64,000 nt of DNA. Source: Amnibacterium kyonggiense. GTDB taxonomy: Bacteria > Actinomycetota > Actinomycetes > Actinomycetales > Microbacteriaceae. Where the stretch lies: NCBI RefSeq assembly GCF_004364555.1, contig NZ_SOAM01000001.1, forward strand, positions 1,054,001 through 1,118,000. Reading direction: 5' to 3'. The notes beneath the pieces are model-generated. The model worked only from the letters and a program-made list of their open reading frames with translations. It searched no databases and was not told the origin of the DNA. Shown here piece by piece: positions 7,472-15,562 of this stretch (position 1 is its first letter; each line of letters starts with the position of its first letter). Made by a program: the position numbers and the translations under genes.

Positions 7472-8524
7472 TCAGGACGTCGGTTCGAGCACCGGCTCCC
7501 TCGCGGGCAGGCCGAGGAACGCGAGCACCTCGGCCGCGTCCGTGAGGAGGGCCGCCTCGGCGCGCTTCGACAGGGGCGCGAAGGGCGCGATGCGCACCCG
7601 GCCCCCGGCGATGCGCCAGAGCGCGACCGCGCGCCCGCCGGAGAACGCCCATGACCGGAAGACGCCGCCGGTGACCACGTCGGGCTCGTGCGGGCCGAGG
7701 ACCGGGTCCCGCGACACCCAGCCGTGCAGGATCGGGTCGAAGTTGCCGAGCAGCCGCGTCGGCAGCGGCGCCGGGGGCTCCCGACCGGGGAGGTCGACCA
7801 GGCCCTCGCCGGCCTCGACCGTCTCGACGGCCGCGAGGCCTGTGCGGACGTCCCGGAGGGGCAGCTTCGCCCACATCGCGAGGTCCCGGTCCGACGACGG
7901 TCCGTGCCCCTCGAGGTAGCGCTGCGCGAGGAGCGCGAGCGCCTCGTCGCGGGGAAGCGGCGCCGGAGCCGGGCCGAGCCAGTCCTCGGCGAGCACCATG
8001 CAGTGCTCGCCGTCCCGCACCGGGCCGCGGATCAGGCGATGGCGCAGCGTCGCCGCGAGCAGGACGTGCACGACCGCCTGCCCCGCGGTCGGCACGCCGG
8101 CCGCTTCGAGCACGGCCCGCAGCTCGTCCCGGGTGCGCGGCGCCCCGGCGACCGCGGTGACGACCGCCGCGATGCCGCGCTCCGTCTGCTCGGGGGAGAC
8201 GCCCTCCTGCGCGAGGCGCCGGAGGGACTCGGTCGCGAGCTGTGGCGTGGTCAGGTCGTGCAGCCACCAGAAGTCCTCGGCCGCGACGAGGTGGAGGGTG
8301 CCGCGGTTCAGCCACGAGACGACGAGGGAGCGCGACCCGGTCAGCGCCTCGTCGACGTCCGCCGCCGTGACGCCGGAGGTCCGCGCCCGGACCGCGAGCC
8401 GGAACCCGCGCGCGTCCTGGCCTTGCACGGCGAGCACGCGCCGCACCGCGGCCTCGGCGGACGTCGCCGGCGCGCCGCTCAGCAGCTGCGCCGTGCAGCG
8501 GGCGGCGACGGGACCGGCGGTCAC
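7472..8524 (-). CDS. Winged-helix DNA-binding domain protein (HTH_42 family)
   Basis: A 350-residue protein matching the large winged-helix family related to E. coli YcaQ: VRRVLAVQGQDARGFRLAVRAR (residues about 26-47), SWLNRGTLHLVAAEDFWWL (about 70-88), a central GPSSDRDLAMWAKLP and LLGNFDPILHGWVSRD in the C-terminal half. YcaQ-like proteins are glycosylases that unhook DNA interstrand crosslinks, but this actinobacterial branch is not characterised and a DNA-repair role is only an inference. It starts with GTG four bases after the RraB-like gene, so the two are probably one transcript. Confidence 0.8.
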   Translation of the reverse strand: MTAGPVAARCTAQLLSGAPATSAEAAVRRVLAVQGQDARGFRLAVRARTSGVTAADVDEALTGSRSLVVSWLNRGTLHLVAAEDFWWLHDLTTPQLATESLRRLAQEGVSPEQTERGIAAVVTAVAGAPRTRDELRAVLEAAGVPTAGQAVVHVLLAATLRHRLIRGPVRDGEHCMVLAEDWLGPAPAPLPRDEALALLAQRYLEGHGPSSDRDLAMWAKLPLRDVRTGLAAVETVEAGEGLVDLPGREPPAPLPTRLLGNFDPILHGWVSRDPVLGPHEPDVVTGGVFRSWAFSGGRAVALWRIAGGRVRIAPFAPLSKRAEAALLTDAAEVLAFLGLPAREPVLEPTS

Positions 8525-8528
8525 GGGA

Positions 8529-8927
8529 TCAGTCGATGAGGAGGGCCCAGCCGTCCAGGACGCAGCCGTCCTGGTCGAGCCCGTACGCCGCGAGCCGCCG
8601 GACCCACTCGGCGAGCCCGGGCTGGGTGATCGAGACCTCGGAGGTGGTGCCGCGGACCGTCCAGTCGTCGAGCTCGCCCTCGGGCTCGCTCGCCGTCGCG
8701 GCGTAGCCGAGGTCGTCGCGGATGCCCTCGAGCAGGCCGGTCGCGGTCTCCTCGTTCGGCGCGGAGAACGCGAACTCGATCATCGCGCCGCCCGCGACGC
8801 CGTTCTCGGCGACGGTCGACCAGTCGTCGCTGTTCATCGTCGTCAGCTCGTCGACGATCTCCGCGAGCTCGCTCACGTCGACGTCGTCCGAGACCTCCGG
8901 AACCGTGTCCTCGATCGGGGTCGCCAC
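8529..8927 (-). CDS. RraB-like protein (ribonuclease E inhibitor fold), putative
   Basis: A 132-residue acidic protein. The second half contains AMIEFAFSAPNEETATGLLEGIRDDLGY and ends GCVLDGWALLID, the pattern of RraB/DUF1260-type proteins annotated as regulators of ribonuclease E; assignment rests on this alone. The GTG at 8927 is preceded by a minus-strand CAGGAT six bases upstream. GGAGGC lies in between, so either a leaderless or a Shine-Dalgarno start is possible. It is probably co-transcribed with the winged-helix gene four bases downstream. No RNase E gene is in the window. Confidence 0.5.
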   Translation of the reverse strand: MATPIEDTVPEVSDDVDVSELAEIVDELTTMNSDDWSTVAENGVAGGAMIEFAFSAPNEETATGLLEGIRDDLGYAATASEPEGELDDWTVRGTTSEVSITQPGLAEWVRRLAAYGLDQDGCVLDGWALLID

Positions 8928-8941
8928 GCCTCCATCCTGAC

Positions 8942-9505
8942 CTACGCCGGGGACGCCGCCCAGTCCGCCGTCGCCACGACGGCCGCCTGCCGCGGGAAGA
9001 CCTTCTCCGTGAGCACGCGGTGCACCTCGGCATCCGGGTCGGCGCAGGCGTCGGCGAGCACGACGAGGTCGAAGTCGAGGTCCGCCGCCTGCCGGACCGT
9101 CGAGAGCACGACCCCGCTCGTGGAGATGCCCGCGAGCACGAGGCGCTCGGCGCGCAGCCCGCTGAGCAGGACCGCGAGGTCGCTGCCGGTGAACGCGCTG
9201 ATCCGGCGCTTCAGCACCACGGGCTCGTCGGGACGGCGGTCGAGCTCGGCGACGACCTGGGCGGCGGGGGAGGTCTCGTCCAGAGCGTCCGAGCCCTTGC
9301 GCGGGCCGAACGACCGGTTCGCGGCGGCGATCTCCGGCGTGCCGGCGCGGAACGCGACGCGGACGAACACGACCGGGATGCCCGCCGCCCGCGCGGCGTC
9401 CGCCGCCGTCCGGGCGTTCGCGAGCACGGCCGCGTTCCCGAGCCGGTCGACGATCTCGCGCTGGAAGTCCATCAGCAGCAGGACGGTTCGGTGCTCTTCG
9501 CTCAT
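8942..9505 (-). CDS. Isochorismatase-family hydrolase lacking the catalytic cysteine
   Basis: A 187-residue alpha/beta hydrolase of the isochorismatase-like family. Asp13 (LLLMDFQRE) and Lys99 (VVLKRRISAF) of the catalytic set are present, but the third position, normally Cys in nicotinamidase-type enzymes, is Gly131 (AGISTSGVVLST). True isochorismatases such as EntB and PhzD also lack that Cys, so this may act on a vinyl ether or another non-amide substrate. The ATG at 9505 lies inside the 17-bp inverted repeat shared with the divergent MarR gene, whose product is the likely regulator. Confidence 0.85.
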   Translation of the reverse strand: MSEEHRTVLLLMDFQREIVDRLGNAAVLANARTAADAARAAGIPVVFVRVAFRAGTPEIAAANRSFGPRKGSDALDETSPAAQVVAELDRRPDEPVVLKRRISAFTGSDLAVLLSGLRAERLVLAGISTSGVVLSTVRQAADLDFDLVVLADACADPDAEVHRVLTEKVFPRQAAVVATADWAASPA

Positions 9506-9538
9506 GAATGCACAGCCTAGACTGTGCATTCATGAGCG
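9499..9538. promoter_or_regulatory. Mirror-image operator/promoter between isochorismatase and MarR genes
   Basis: A perfect 17-base inverted repeat, CGCTCATGAATGCACAG (9499-9515) and CTGTGCATTCATGAGCG (9522-9538), surrounds the six-base centre CCTAGA. Both start codons lie in the arms, with only 26 bases between them. On the plus strand TAGACT (9518-9523) ends eight bases before the MarR ATG. On the minus strand TAGGCT (9519-9514) ends eight bases before the isochorismatase ATG. A bound MarR dimer would block both promoters at once. Confidence 0.8.
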
Positions 9539-9969
9539 ATCCCGGATCCGATCTCGCGGCGAGGACGGCGAGCGAGGTGCGCGTCGCGGTCGGCCGCCTG
9601 CACCGGCGGCTGCGGCTGGTGAACGAGGGCGGGCTCTCCGCCTCGCAGAGCTCCGCGCTCGCGCGGATCGTGAAGGGCGAGGCGGACACGGCCGCCGCGC
9701 TCGCCGCGCTCGACGGCGTCCGGCAGCAGTCGATGGCCGCGACCGTGGCGGCGCTCGAGCAGGACGGGCTGCTCGTCCGGTCCGTGGATCCGGCGGACGG
9801 GCGCCGCTCGATCCTCCGCGCGACGCCGGAGGGGGAGGCGCTGTTCCTCGGCAACCGTGCGGCGCGGCAGGAGTGGCTGTCGACCGCGCTGCGCGAGCGG
9901 CTCGACGAGGCGGAGCTCGCGACGGTGCTGGAGGCGGCGGCGCTCCTGCAGCGGCTGACCGAGCAGTGA
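9532..9969 (+). CDS. MarR-family transcriptional regulator
   Basis: A 145-residue winged-helix repressor. SSALARIVKGEADTAAALAALDGVRQQSMAATVAALEQDGLLVRSVDPADGRRSILRATPEG spans the recognition helix and the wing with the typical DGRRS turn. Standard MarR length. The ATG at 9532 lies inside a perfect inverted repeat that also carries the start of the divergent isochorismatase gene, so it probably represses both genes and itself. The next gene, an MFS exporter, overlaps by GTGA, giving the common MarR-exporter pair in which the ligand is often a toxic aromatic or drug-like compound. Confidence 0.9.
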   Translation: MSDPGSDLAARTASEVRVAVGRLHRRLRLVNEGGLSASQSSALARIVKGEADTAAALAALDGVRQQSMAATVAALEQDGLLVRSVDPADGRRSILRATPEGEALFLGNRAARQEWLSTALRERLDEAELATVLEAAALLQRLTEQ

Positions 9970-11357
9970 GCGTCCGGACCGCGCCGCCGCCGGGCCGCTT
10001 CGACCGGCGCCTGCTCGCGCCGATGATCCTCGGGTCGATCCTGAACCCGATCAACTCCTCGATCATCGCCGTCGCCCTCGTGCCGATCGCGGTCGCGTTC
10101 GGGGCGCCCGCTTCGGAGACGGCGTGGCTCGTCTCCGCCCTCTACGTGGCGACCGCGATCGGTCAGCCGCTCGTCGGCCGCCTCGTCGACGTCTTCGGCC
10201 CGCGCCGGCTGTTCCTCGCCGGCACGCTGCTCACGGGCGTCGCGGGGCTGATCGGCGCGCTCGCTCCGTCGATCGCTGTTCTCGTCGTCGCGCGGATCGT
10301 CCTCGGCTTCGGCACCTGCTCCGGGTACCCGGCGTCGATGGTGCTCATCCGCCGGGAAGCGGAGCGGACCGGGCAGGCCAGCCCCGCCGGCGTGCTCACC
10401 GCGCTCGCGGTCGCGACCCAGACGGTCGCGGTCGTCGGGCCGACGCTCGGCGGCCTGCTCGTCGACCTCGGCGGCTGGCGGGCGACGTTCGCGGTCAACG
10501 TGCCGCTCGCCGTCGCGGGCGTGCTGCTCGGACTGCTCGTCCTGCCGAAGGACGAGGCCGTGCCGGAGGCCGGGCGCCGCTTCCTCCACCTCGACTGGGC
10601 GGGCGTCGCGCTCTTCGCCGGCGTGCTCGTGGCGCTCCTCCTGTTCCTGATGGACCCGCACGTCGAGACGGTCTGGCTGCTCGGCGCCGCGGTCGTCGCA
10701 GCCGCCGCGTTCGCCTGGCGGGAGCTGCGGGCCCGCGACCCCTTCATCGACGTGCGCGTCTTCGCGGGCGACCGGGCGCTGCTCGCGACCTACGCGCGCT
10801 CGCTCCTCGCCGCGACCGTGTCGTACGGCTACCTCTACGGCTTCACGCAGTGGCTGGAGGACGGGCGCGGGCTGACCGCCTCGGCGGCCGGGCTCGTCCT
10901 GCTCTCGACCTTCGTGGTCGGCCTCCTCGTGTCGATCACGACCGGGCGGCGGCCACAGGTCTGGCCGAAGCTGCTCGTCGGCGGCGTCGTGCAGGTGGTC
11001 GTGTCGGCCGCGCTCCTGCTCGTGACCGGGGCGTCGCCGATCTGGTTCCTGGTCGCCGTCGCCGCGGTGCTCGGGGTGCCGCAGGGGATGCTGAACCTCG
11101 CGAACCAGAACGCGCTCTACTTCCAGGCCGACCCGGACCGCGTCGGCGCCTCCGCCGGGCTGCTGCGCACCTTCATGTACCTCGGCGCGATCGTCTCGTC
11201 GTCCGCGAGCGCGGGGTTCTTCGGGCAGCGGGCGGACACGGGCGGCCTCCACGAGCTCGCCGTCTTCATGCTCGTCGCCTGCGTGCTGCTCGTGGTGCTC
11301 GTGCTCGCCGATCGGCGCCTCCGCCTGATCGGGCGCCCGGAGCCCGAGCCGGCCTGA
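9966..11357 (+). CDS. MFS transporter, drug-efflux-like, partner of MarR
   Basis: A 463-residue membrane protein with roughly 12-14 hydrophobic helices. The first helix region reads LLAPMILGSILNPINSSIIAVALVPIA, followed by SETAWLVSALYVATAIGQPLVGRLVDVFGPRRLFLAG (loop 2-3 motif) and VVGPTLGGLLVDLGGWRATFAVNVP, the motif C region diagnostic of proton-coupled drug antiporters. The GTG start at 9966 overlaps the MarR stop by 4 bp. With the MarR gene it forms an inducible efflux operon; the substrate is unknown, but the co-regulated isochorismatase-like enzyme hints at a small aromatic compound. Confidence 0.88.
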   Translation: MSVRTAPPPGRFDRRLLAPMILGSILNPINSSIIAVALVPIAVAFGAPASETAWLVSALYVATAIGQPLVGRLVDVFGPRRLFLAGTLLTGVAGLIGALAPSIAVLVVARIVLGFGTCSGYPASMVLIRREAERTGQASPAGVLTALAVATQTVAVVGPTLGGLLVDLGGWRATFAVNVPLAVAGVLLGLLVLPKDEAVPEAGRRFLHLDWAGVALFAGVLVALLLFLMDPHVETVWLLGAAVVAAAAFAWRELRARDPFIDVRVFAGDRALLATYARSLLAATVSYGYLYGFTQWLEDGRGLTASAAGLVLLSTFVVGLLVSITTGRRPQVWPKLLVGGVVQVVVSAALLLVTGASPIWFLVAVAAVLGVPQGMLNLANQNALYFQADPDRVGASAGLLRTFMYLGAIVSSSASAGFFGQRADTGGLHELAVFMLVACVLLVVLVLADRRLRLIGRPEPEPA

Positions 11358-11405
11358 GCCCCTCCGCATCGTCGACGCGCGGGAATACGACTGGACAGAT
11401 CGAGT

Positions 11406-11423
11406 TGTATGCGATTGCATACA
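11406..11423. promoter_or_regulatory. Palindromic operator upstream of the LLM-MarR-FMN reductase operon
   Basis: TGTATGC (11406-11412) and GCATACA (11417-11423) form a perfect inverted repeat with a four-base spacer GATT, 40 bases before the monooxygenase ATG. It is an AT-rich island in GC-rich DNA. The second gene of the operon encodes a MarR protein, the likely ligand of this site. Confidence 0.6.
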
Positions 11424-11463
11424 GTTCGGGTCGAACGGCCCGGCGAGAAGGAGTGTGGTTCGG

Positions 11464-12642
11464 ATGCAGTTCGGTGTGTTCTCCGTGGGCGACGTCACCC
11501 GCAACCCCGTGACGGGTGAGACGCCCAGCGAGGCGGAGCGGATCAGGAACGTCCTCGCCATCGCGAGGAAGACGGAGGAGGTCGGGCTCGACGTCTTCGC
11601 GTTCGGCGAGCACCACAACCCGCCGTTCATGTCGTCGTCGCCGACCACGCTGCTCGCGGCCGTCGCCGCGCAGACCGAGAAGCTGGTCGTCTCCACCTCC
11701 ACGACGCTCATCACCACGAACGACCCGGTGCGCATCGCCGAGGACTACGCGATGCTGCAGCACGTCTCCGGCGGCCGCATGGACCTCATGCTCGGCCGCG
11801 GCAACACCGCGCCGGTCTACCCGTGGTTCGGGCAGGACATCCGGCAGAGCCTGCCGCTCGCCCTCGAGCACTACAACCTGCTGCACCGCCTGTGGCGGGA
11901 GGACGTCGTCGACTGGCAGGGCCGCTACCGCACCCCGCTGCAGGGCTTCACCTCCACGCCGCGCCCGCTCGACGACGTGCCCCCGTTCGTCTGGCACGGC
12001 TCCATCCGCACCCCGGAGATCGCGGAGCAGGCCGCCTACTACGGCGACGGGTTCTTCGCGAACCACATCTTCTGGCCCTCGGAGCACTCGAAGCGCCTCA
12101 TCGACTTCTACCGGACCCGCTTCGAGCACCACGGCCACGGCACGCGCGAGCAGGCGATCGTCGGCCTCGGCGGCCAGGCGTTCATCGCGAAGACGTCGCA
12201 GGAGGCGCACGACCGCTTCCGCCCGTACTTCGACGAGGCCCCCGTGTACGGCAACGGGCCCCGCATGGAGGACTTCGCGCGCCAGACCCCGCTGTCGGTC
12301 GGCAGCCCGCAGGAGGTCATCGACAAGACCCTGACCTTCCGCGAGACGTTCGGCGACTACCAGCGCCAGCTGTTCCTCGTCGACCACGCCGGCCTGCCGA
12401 TCGAGATGGTCCTCGAGCAGCTCGAGCTGCTGGGCGGCGAGGTCGTGCCGGTGCTCCGCAAGGAGCTCGACGCGCTGCGCCCCGCGACCGTCCCGGACGC
12501 CCCGACGCACGCCTCGCTCGTGAAGGCGAAGTACGGCGACGCCGAGCCCCGGCAGCCGCGCCCGAACGCGAACCGCGGCGACAACGTGACCGGCGGCTCG
12601 CCGTACCAGGACACGGACGAGCGGGACGGCGCGGCCGCATGA
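11464..12642 (+). CDS. Luciferase-like FMN-dependent monooxygenase, CE1758-like
   Basis: A 392-residue bacterial-luciferase-fold (TIM-barrel) flavoprotein. MQFGVFSVGDVTRNPVTGETPSEAERI opens it, with VFAFGEHHNPPFMSSSPTTLLAAVAAQT (residues about 41-68) and GGRMDLMLGRGNTAPVYPWF (about 101-120). This pattern, with a partner FMN reductase two genes downstream, matches the CE1758/CE1759 monooxygenase-reductase pair known from actinobacteria, whose substrate is unknown. ATG 11464 was chosen for homology; AAGGAG ends ten bases upstream. A GTG at 11455 would add three residues. The stop overlaps the MarR start by 4 bp. The last 50 residues are polar and likely flexible. Confidence 0.88.
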   Translation: MQFGVFSVGDVTRNPVTGETPSEAERIRNVLAIARKTEEVGLDVFAFGEHHNPPFMSSSPTTLLAAVAAQTEKLVVSTSTTLITTNDPVRIAEDYAMLQHVSGGRMDLMLGRGNTAPVYPWFGQDIRQSLPLALEHYNLLHRLWREDVVDWQGRYRTPLQGFTSTPRPLDDVPPFVWHGSIRTPEIAEQAAYYGDGFFANHIFWPSEHSKRLIDFYRTRFEHHGHGTREQAIVGLGGQAFIAKTSQEAHDRFRPYFDEAPVYGNGPRMEDFARQTPLSVGSPQEVIDKTLTFRETFGDYQRQLFLVDHAGLPIEMVLEQLELLGGEVVPVLRKELDALRPATVPDAPTHASLVKAKYGDAEPRQPRPNANRGDNVTGGSPYQDTDERDGAAA

Positions 12643-13085
12643 GCGCGGCGATCGCGGAGGTCCGCGACGTCCGACTCGCGAACGAGTCGTGGGAGGCCCT
12701 CCTCTCCGCCCAGGTCGCGGTCATGCGCGGCTTCGCGGCGGAGCGGATGTGGGACGAGGTCTCGCTGAACGAGTACGACGTCCTCTACGCGCTGAAGAAG
12801 GCGGGCTGCGCCCTGCGGCAGGGCGACCTGACGAAGGGCGTGCTGCTCAGCCAGCCGGCGCTGTCGCGCATGATCGAGCGGCTCGGGCAGCGCGGCCTCG
12901 TCACGCGGGCGCCCGATCCGGACGACCGCCGGGCCGTCCTCATCACCCTCACCGACGCCGGTGCCGATGCGCAGCAGCGCGTCGGCGCCCGGCACGCCCG
13001 GAGCGTGGAGGAGCGCATGCGCGCCCTCACGCCCGACCAGCAGCGGCAGCTGCGCGACCTCTGCGCACTGCTCACCACCGACTGA
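12639..13085 (+). CDS. MarR-family transcriptional regulator within LLM operon
   Basis: A 148-residue winged-helix protein: SLNEYDVLYALKKAGCALRQGDLTKGVLLSQPALSRMIERLGQRGLVTRAPDPDDRRAVLITLT covers the recognition helix and a wing with the DDRRA turn. It starts inside the stop of the monooxygenase gene (ATGA) and is followed 11 bases later by the FMN reductase gene. Being embedded in the operon, it is the obvious candidate to bind the palindrome at 11406-11423. Its single Cys near residue 51 could act as a redox sensor as in OhrR-like MarR proteins, but that is speculative. Confidence 0.9.
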   Translation: MSAAIAEVRDVRLANESWEALLSAQVAVMRGFAAERMWDEVSLNEYDVLYALKKAGCALRQGDLTKGVLLSQPALSRMIERLGQRGLVTRAPDPDDRRAVLITLTDAGADAQQRVGARHARSVEERMRALTPDQQRQLRDLCALLTTD

Positions 13086-13096
13086 AGGACCTCATC

Positions 13097-13771
13097 ATGC
13101 AGCTCGTCGTCGTCTCCGGCGGCACCAGCGACCCGTCATCGACGCGGATGCTGGCCGATCGCATCACCGCCCGCGTCCTGGACCGTGCCGAGCAGGCCGG
13201 CCTCGAGGTGGACACGGCCGTCGTCGAGCTCCGCCCGCTCGCGGCCGAGCTCGCGTCCGCCCAGGTGACGGGGTTCGCCCCGCCCGCGGTCGCCGAGGCG
13301 ATCGCGACGCTCGCGAAGGCCGACGCGCTGATCGTCGCGACGCCGGTCTACAAGGCGGGCGTGAGCGGCCTCGTGAAGTCGTTCTTCGACGTCGTCGACC
13401 AGGACGTGCTCATCGCGGTGCCGACCGTGCTCGCCGCGACCGCCGGCACGTCGCGGCACGCGCTCGTCGCGGACGAGCAGCTCCGCTCGCTGCTCGCGTA
13501 CCTCCGTGCCCTGACGACGCCGACGAGCGTCTTCGCGGCGCAGGAGGACTGGGGCACGAGCGGCCTCTCCGACCGCGTCGACCGCGCCGCGCACGAGCTG
13601 GTCGTGCTCGCCGCCGCCGACGTGAAGGCGGCGATGCGCGACGCGGGCACCCGCTACAACCGCGTGTTCGGCGGTGCCGCGGAGGGTGCGGACGAGATCG
13701 AGTTCGACACGGACCTCATGCGGCTCGCCACCGGCGGCCCGTCGGTCGTGCCGCCGGTCCGGCCGGTCTAG
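13097..13771 (+). CDS. NADPH-dependent FMN reductase, LLM-partnered (CE1759-like)
   Basis: A 224-residue flavodoxin-fold protein. LVVVSGGTSDPSSTRMLADRI at the N-terminus is the flavin phosphate-binding loop, and ATPVYKAGVSGLVKSFFDVVD (residues about 80-100) is the typical NADPH-dependent FMN reductase motif. It supplies reduced FMN to the monooxygenase encoded at the start of the operon. GAAGGAC lies about six bases before the ATG. The C-terminal region (EIEFDTDLMRLATGG) is longer than in minimal FMN reductases, as expected for the LLM-partner subgroup. Confidence 0.88.
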   Translation: MQLVVVSGGTSDPSSTRMLADRITARVLDRAEQAGLEVDTAVVELRPLAAELASAQVTGFAPPAVAEAIATLAKADALIVATPVYKAGVSGLVKSFFDVVDQDVLIAVPTVLAATAGTSRHALVADEQLRSLLAYLRALTTPTSVFAAQEDWGTSGLSDRVDRAAHELVVLAAADVKAAMRDAGTRYNRVFGGAAEGADEIEFDTDLMRLATGGPSVVPPVRPV

Positions 13772-13786
13772 GAGCGCCGGCCCCGG

Positions 13787-15445
13787 TCAGGCGATGCCGG
13801 GCGCCGGGCGCAGCTCGGCCGGCTCCTCGGCGAAGTCCGCCTCGACGGCCCGCTCGACCTCGGTCCGCGGCTGCGCCGTGCGGACGACCAGGAAGTAGAC
13901 GACGATGGAGAACGCCGCGACGATCAGCGCGTCGAGGTCCTCCGGCAGGACGTGGAGCTCGACGTCGCCCTTGCTGCCGTAGTTCCCGAGCAGGCCGAGC
14001 ACGACGAGACCGATCTGCCACGGCCAGATCCAGAGGGCGGACCGGAAGCGCGGGCGCGCGTCGACGTTCCTCGCCCGCGCCAGGACGGCGACGATGAAGA
14101 CGAGCTGGCCGACCAGCAGGCCGATCGCGAGCTTCCACGTCGCGCCGAATCCGCCCCAGTAGATGATGAGGTTCGCGAACGCGAACCCGACGGGCAGCAG
14201 GATCCTCGGTGCGGGCAGCCGGTACGGGCGCGGCCGGTCGGGATCGGACCGCAGCAGCGCGCCGAGCGAGATCGGGGCGAACGCGTACATGATCGCGGTC
14301 GCTCCGGTGATGACGGTCACGAGCTGCTGCCAGCTCGGCGCGGGCGCCAGGAAGACCATGCCGAAGATCGTCGCCACGACGATCGACCACACCGGGACGC
14401 CGCGGGCGGTGACGCGCGTCAGCGCGCTCGGCAGGCCGAGGGCGTACGAGATGCGCGCGGTGGTGCCGACGTAGATCAGCCCGGTGCCGCCGGGGGAGAT
14501 CACCGCGTCCACGATCAGGATGAGCGCCAGCCAGATCACGCCCCCGGAGATCGCGAGCGTGTAGTACGGGCCGTAGTCGCCCGCGCCGATCGGCTTCGCC
14601 CAGCCGCCCGCGGCGAGTTTCGCGGGGTCGAGCGCGCCGACGAAGGCGACCTCCAGCCCGATGTACACGACCGCGCCGATGAGCATGGCGAGGATGATCG
14701 CCTTCGCGACGTGCTTCCGCGGGTTCACCGATTCGCCGGCCATCTGCGTGGCCTGCTCGAAGCCCTGCAGGGCGAACACGACGCCCGCGGGCAGCGCGGC
14801 GAAGACGCCGTGGAAGCCGAACGGCGCGAAGCCGCCGTTCGCGGTGAAGTTGCCCGGGTGGAAGTCGATGAGCAGCAGCGTGACGATCGTCAGCACCGGC
14901 ACGAACAGCTTCCACAGGACGATCAGCGTGTTGCTGTCCGACAGCCACCGGACGCCGCCGAGGTTGATGAAGGCGAACAGCGCCATCGCCAGCACGCCGA
15001 TGACGATGCCCTGCGGGGTCAGCGTCCCGTCGGCGTGCACGAGCGGGAACGTCTTCGAGACGGTGCCGACCGAGTTGACGTAGGAGAGCGACGCCTCGAC
15101 CTCGATCGGCGCGATGGCGACCGCCTGGAGGTAGGTGGTCCAGCCCGCGGTGAACCCGGCGAAGCCGCCGAACGCGTAGTGCGGGTAGCGGGACGTGCCG
15201 CCCGCGACCGGGTACGCGCCGCCGAGGTCCGCGTGGATCAGGGCGAGGACGATCAGCATGACCGCGGCGAGGACCCACGAGACGAGTGAGCCACCGCCTC
15301 CGGCGACGCCGGCCGCGGTCAGCGCGCCGAGCAGCCATCCCGAGCCGATGATCGAGCCGAGCGACACGAACGTGAGGCCCCAGAACCCGACCGAGCGCTG
15401 CAGGTGGTGTCCCGTGCCGGCTTCCGGTGCTGCGACAGCGGTCAT
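13787..15445 (-). CDS. APC-superfamily amino-acid permease
   Basis: A 552-residue membrane protein with about 12-14 hydrophobic helices. The first helix has the unwound GSIIGSGWLLG segment typical of APC carriers, followed by GGAYPVAGGTSRYPHYAFGGFAGF. ALQGFEQATQMAGESVNPRKHVAKAI near residue 235 resembles the helix 6 region. The C-terminal 40 residues are acidic and cytoplasmic. GGAGGCACC before ATG 15445 shows a Shine-Dalgarno-led start. It probably takes up an amino acid or polyamine; the neighbours do not narrow this. Confidence 0.88.
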   Translation of the reverse strand: MTAVAAPEAGTGHHLQRSVGFWGLTFVSLGSIIGSGWLLGALTAAGVAGGGGSLVSWVLAAVMLIVLALIHADLGGAYPVAGGTSRYPHYAFGGFAGFTAGWTTYLQAVAIAPIEVEASLSYVNSVGTVSKTFPLVHADGTLTPQGIVIGVLAMALFAFINLGGVRWLSDSNTLIVLWKLFVPVLTIVTLLLIDFHPGNFTANGGFAPFGFHGVFAALPAGVVFALQGFEQATQMAGESVNPRKHVAKAIILAMLIGAVVYIGLEVAFVGALDPAKLAAGGWAKPIGAGDYGPYYTLAISGGVIWLALILIVDAVISPGGTGLIYVGTTARISYALGLPSALTRVTARGVPVWSIVVATIFGMVFLAPAPSWQQLVTVITGATAIMYAFAPISLGALLRSDPDRPRPYRLPAPRILLPVGFAFANLIIYWGGFGATWKLAIGLLVGQLVFIVAVLARARNVDARPRFRSALWIWPWQIGLVVLGLLGNYGSKGDVELHVLPEDLDALIVAAFSIVVYFLVVRTAQPRTEVERAVEADFAEEPAELRPAPGIA

Positions 15446-15562
15446 GGTGCCTCCGTCCCTCGTGGTTGCAGCACCGTACGGACGGATCGGGTGGTGCGGT
15501 CTGCACGCAGGATGACCGGAAGTCGTCGGGGCGCCCGGGCGTTCAGCCCTGGTGGAGGGTCG

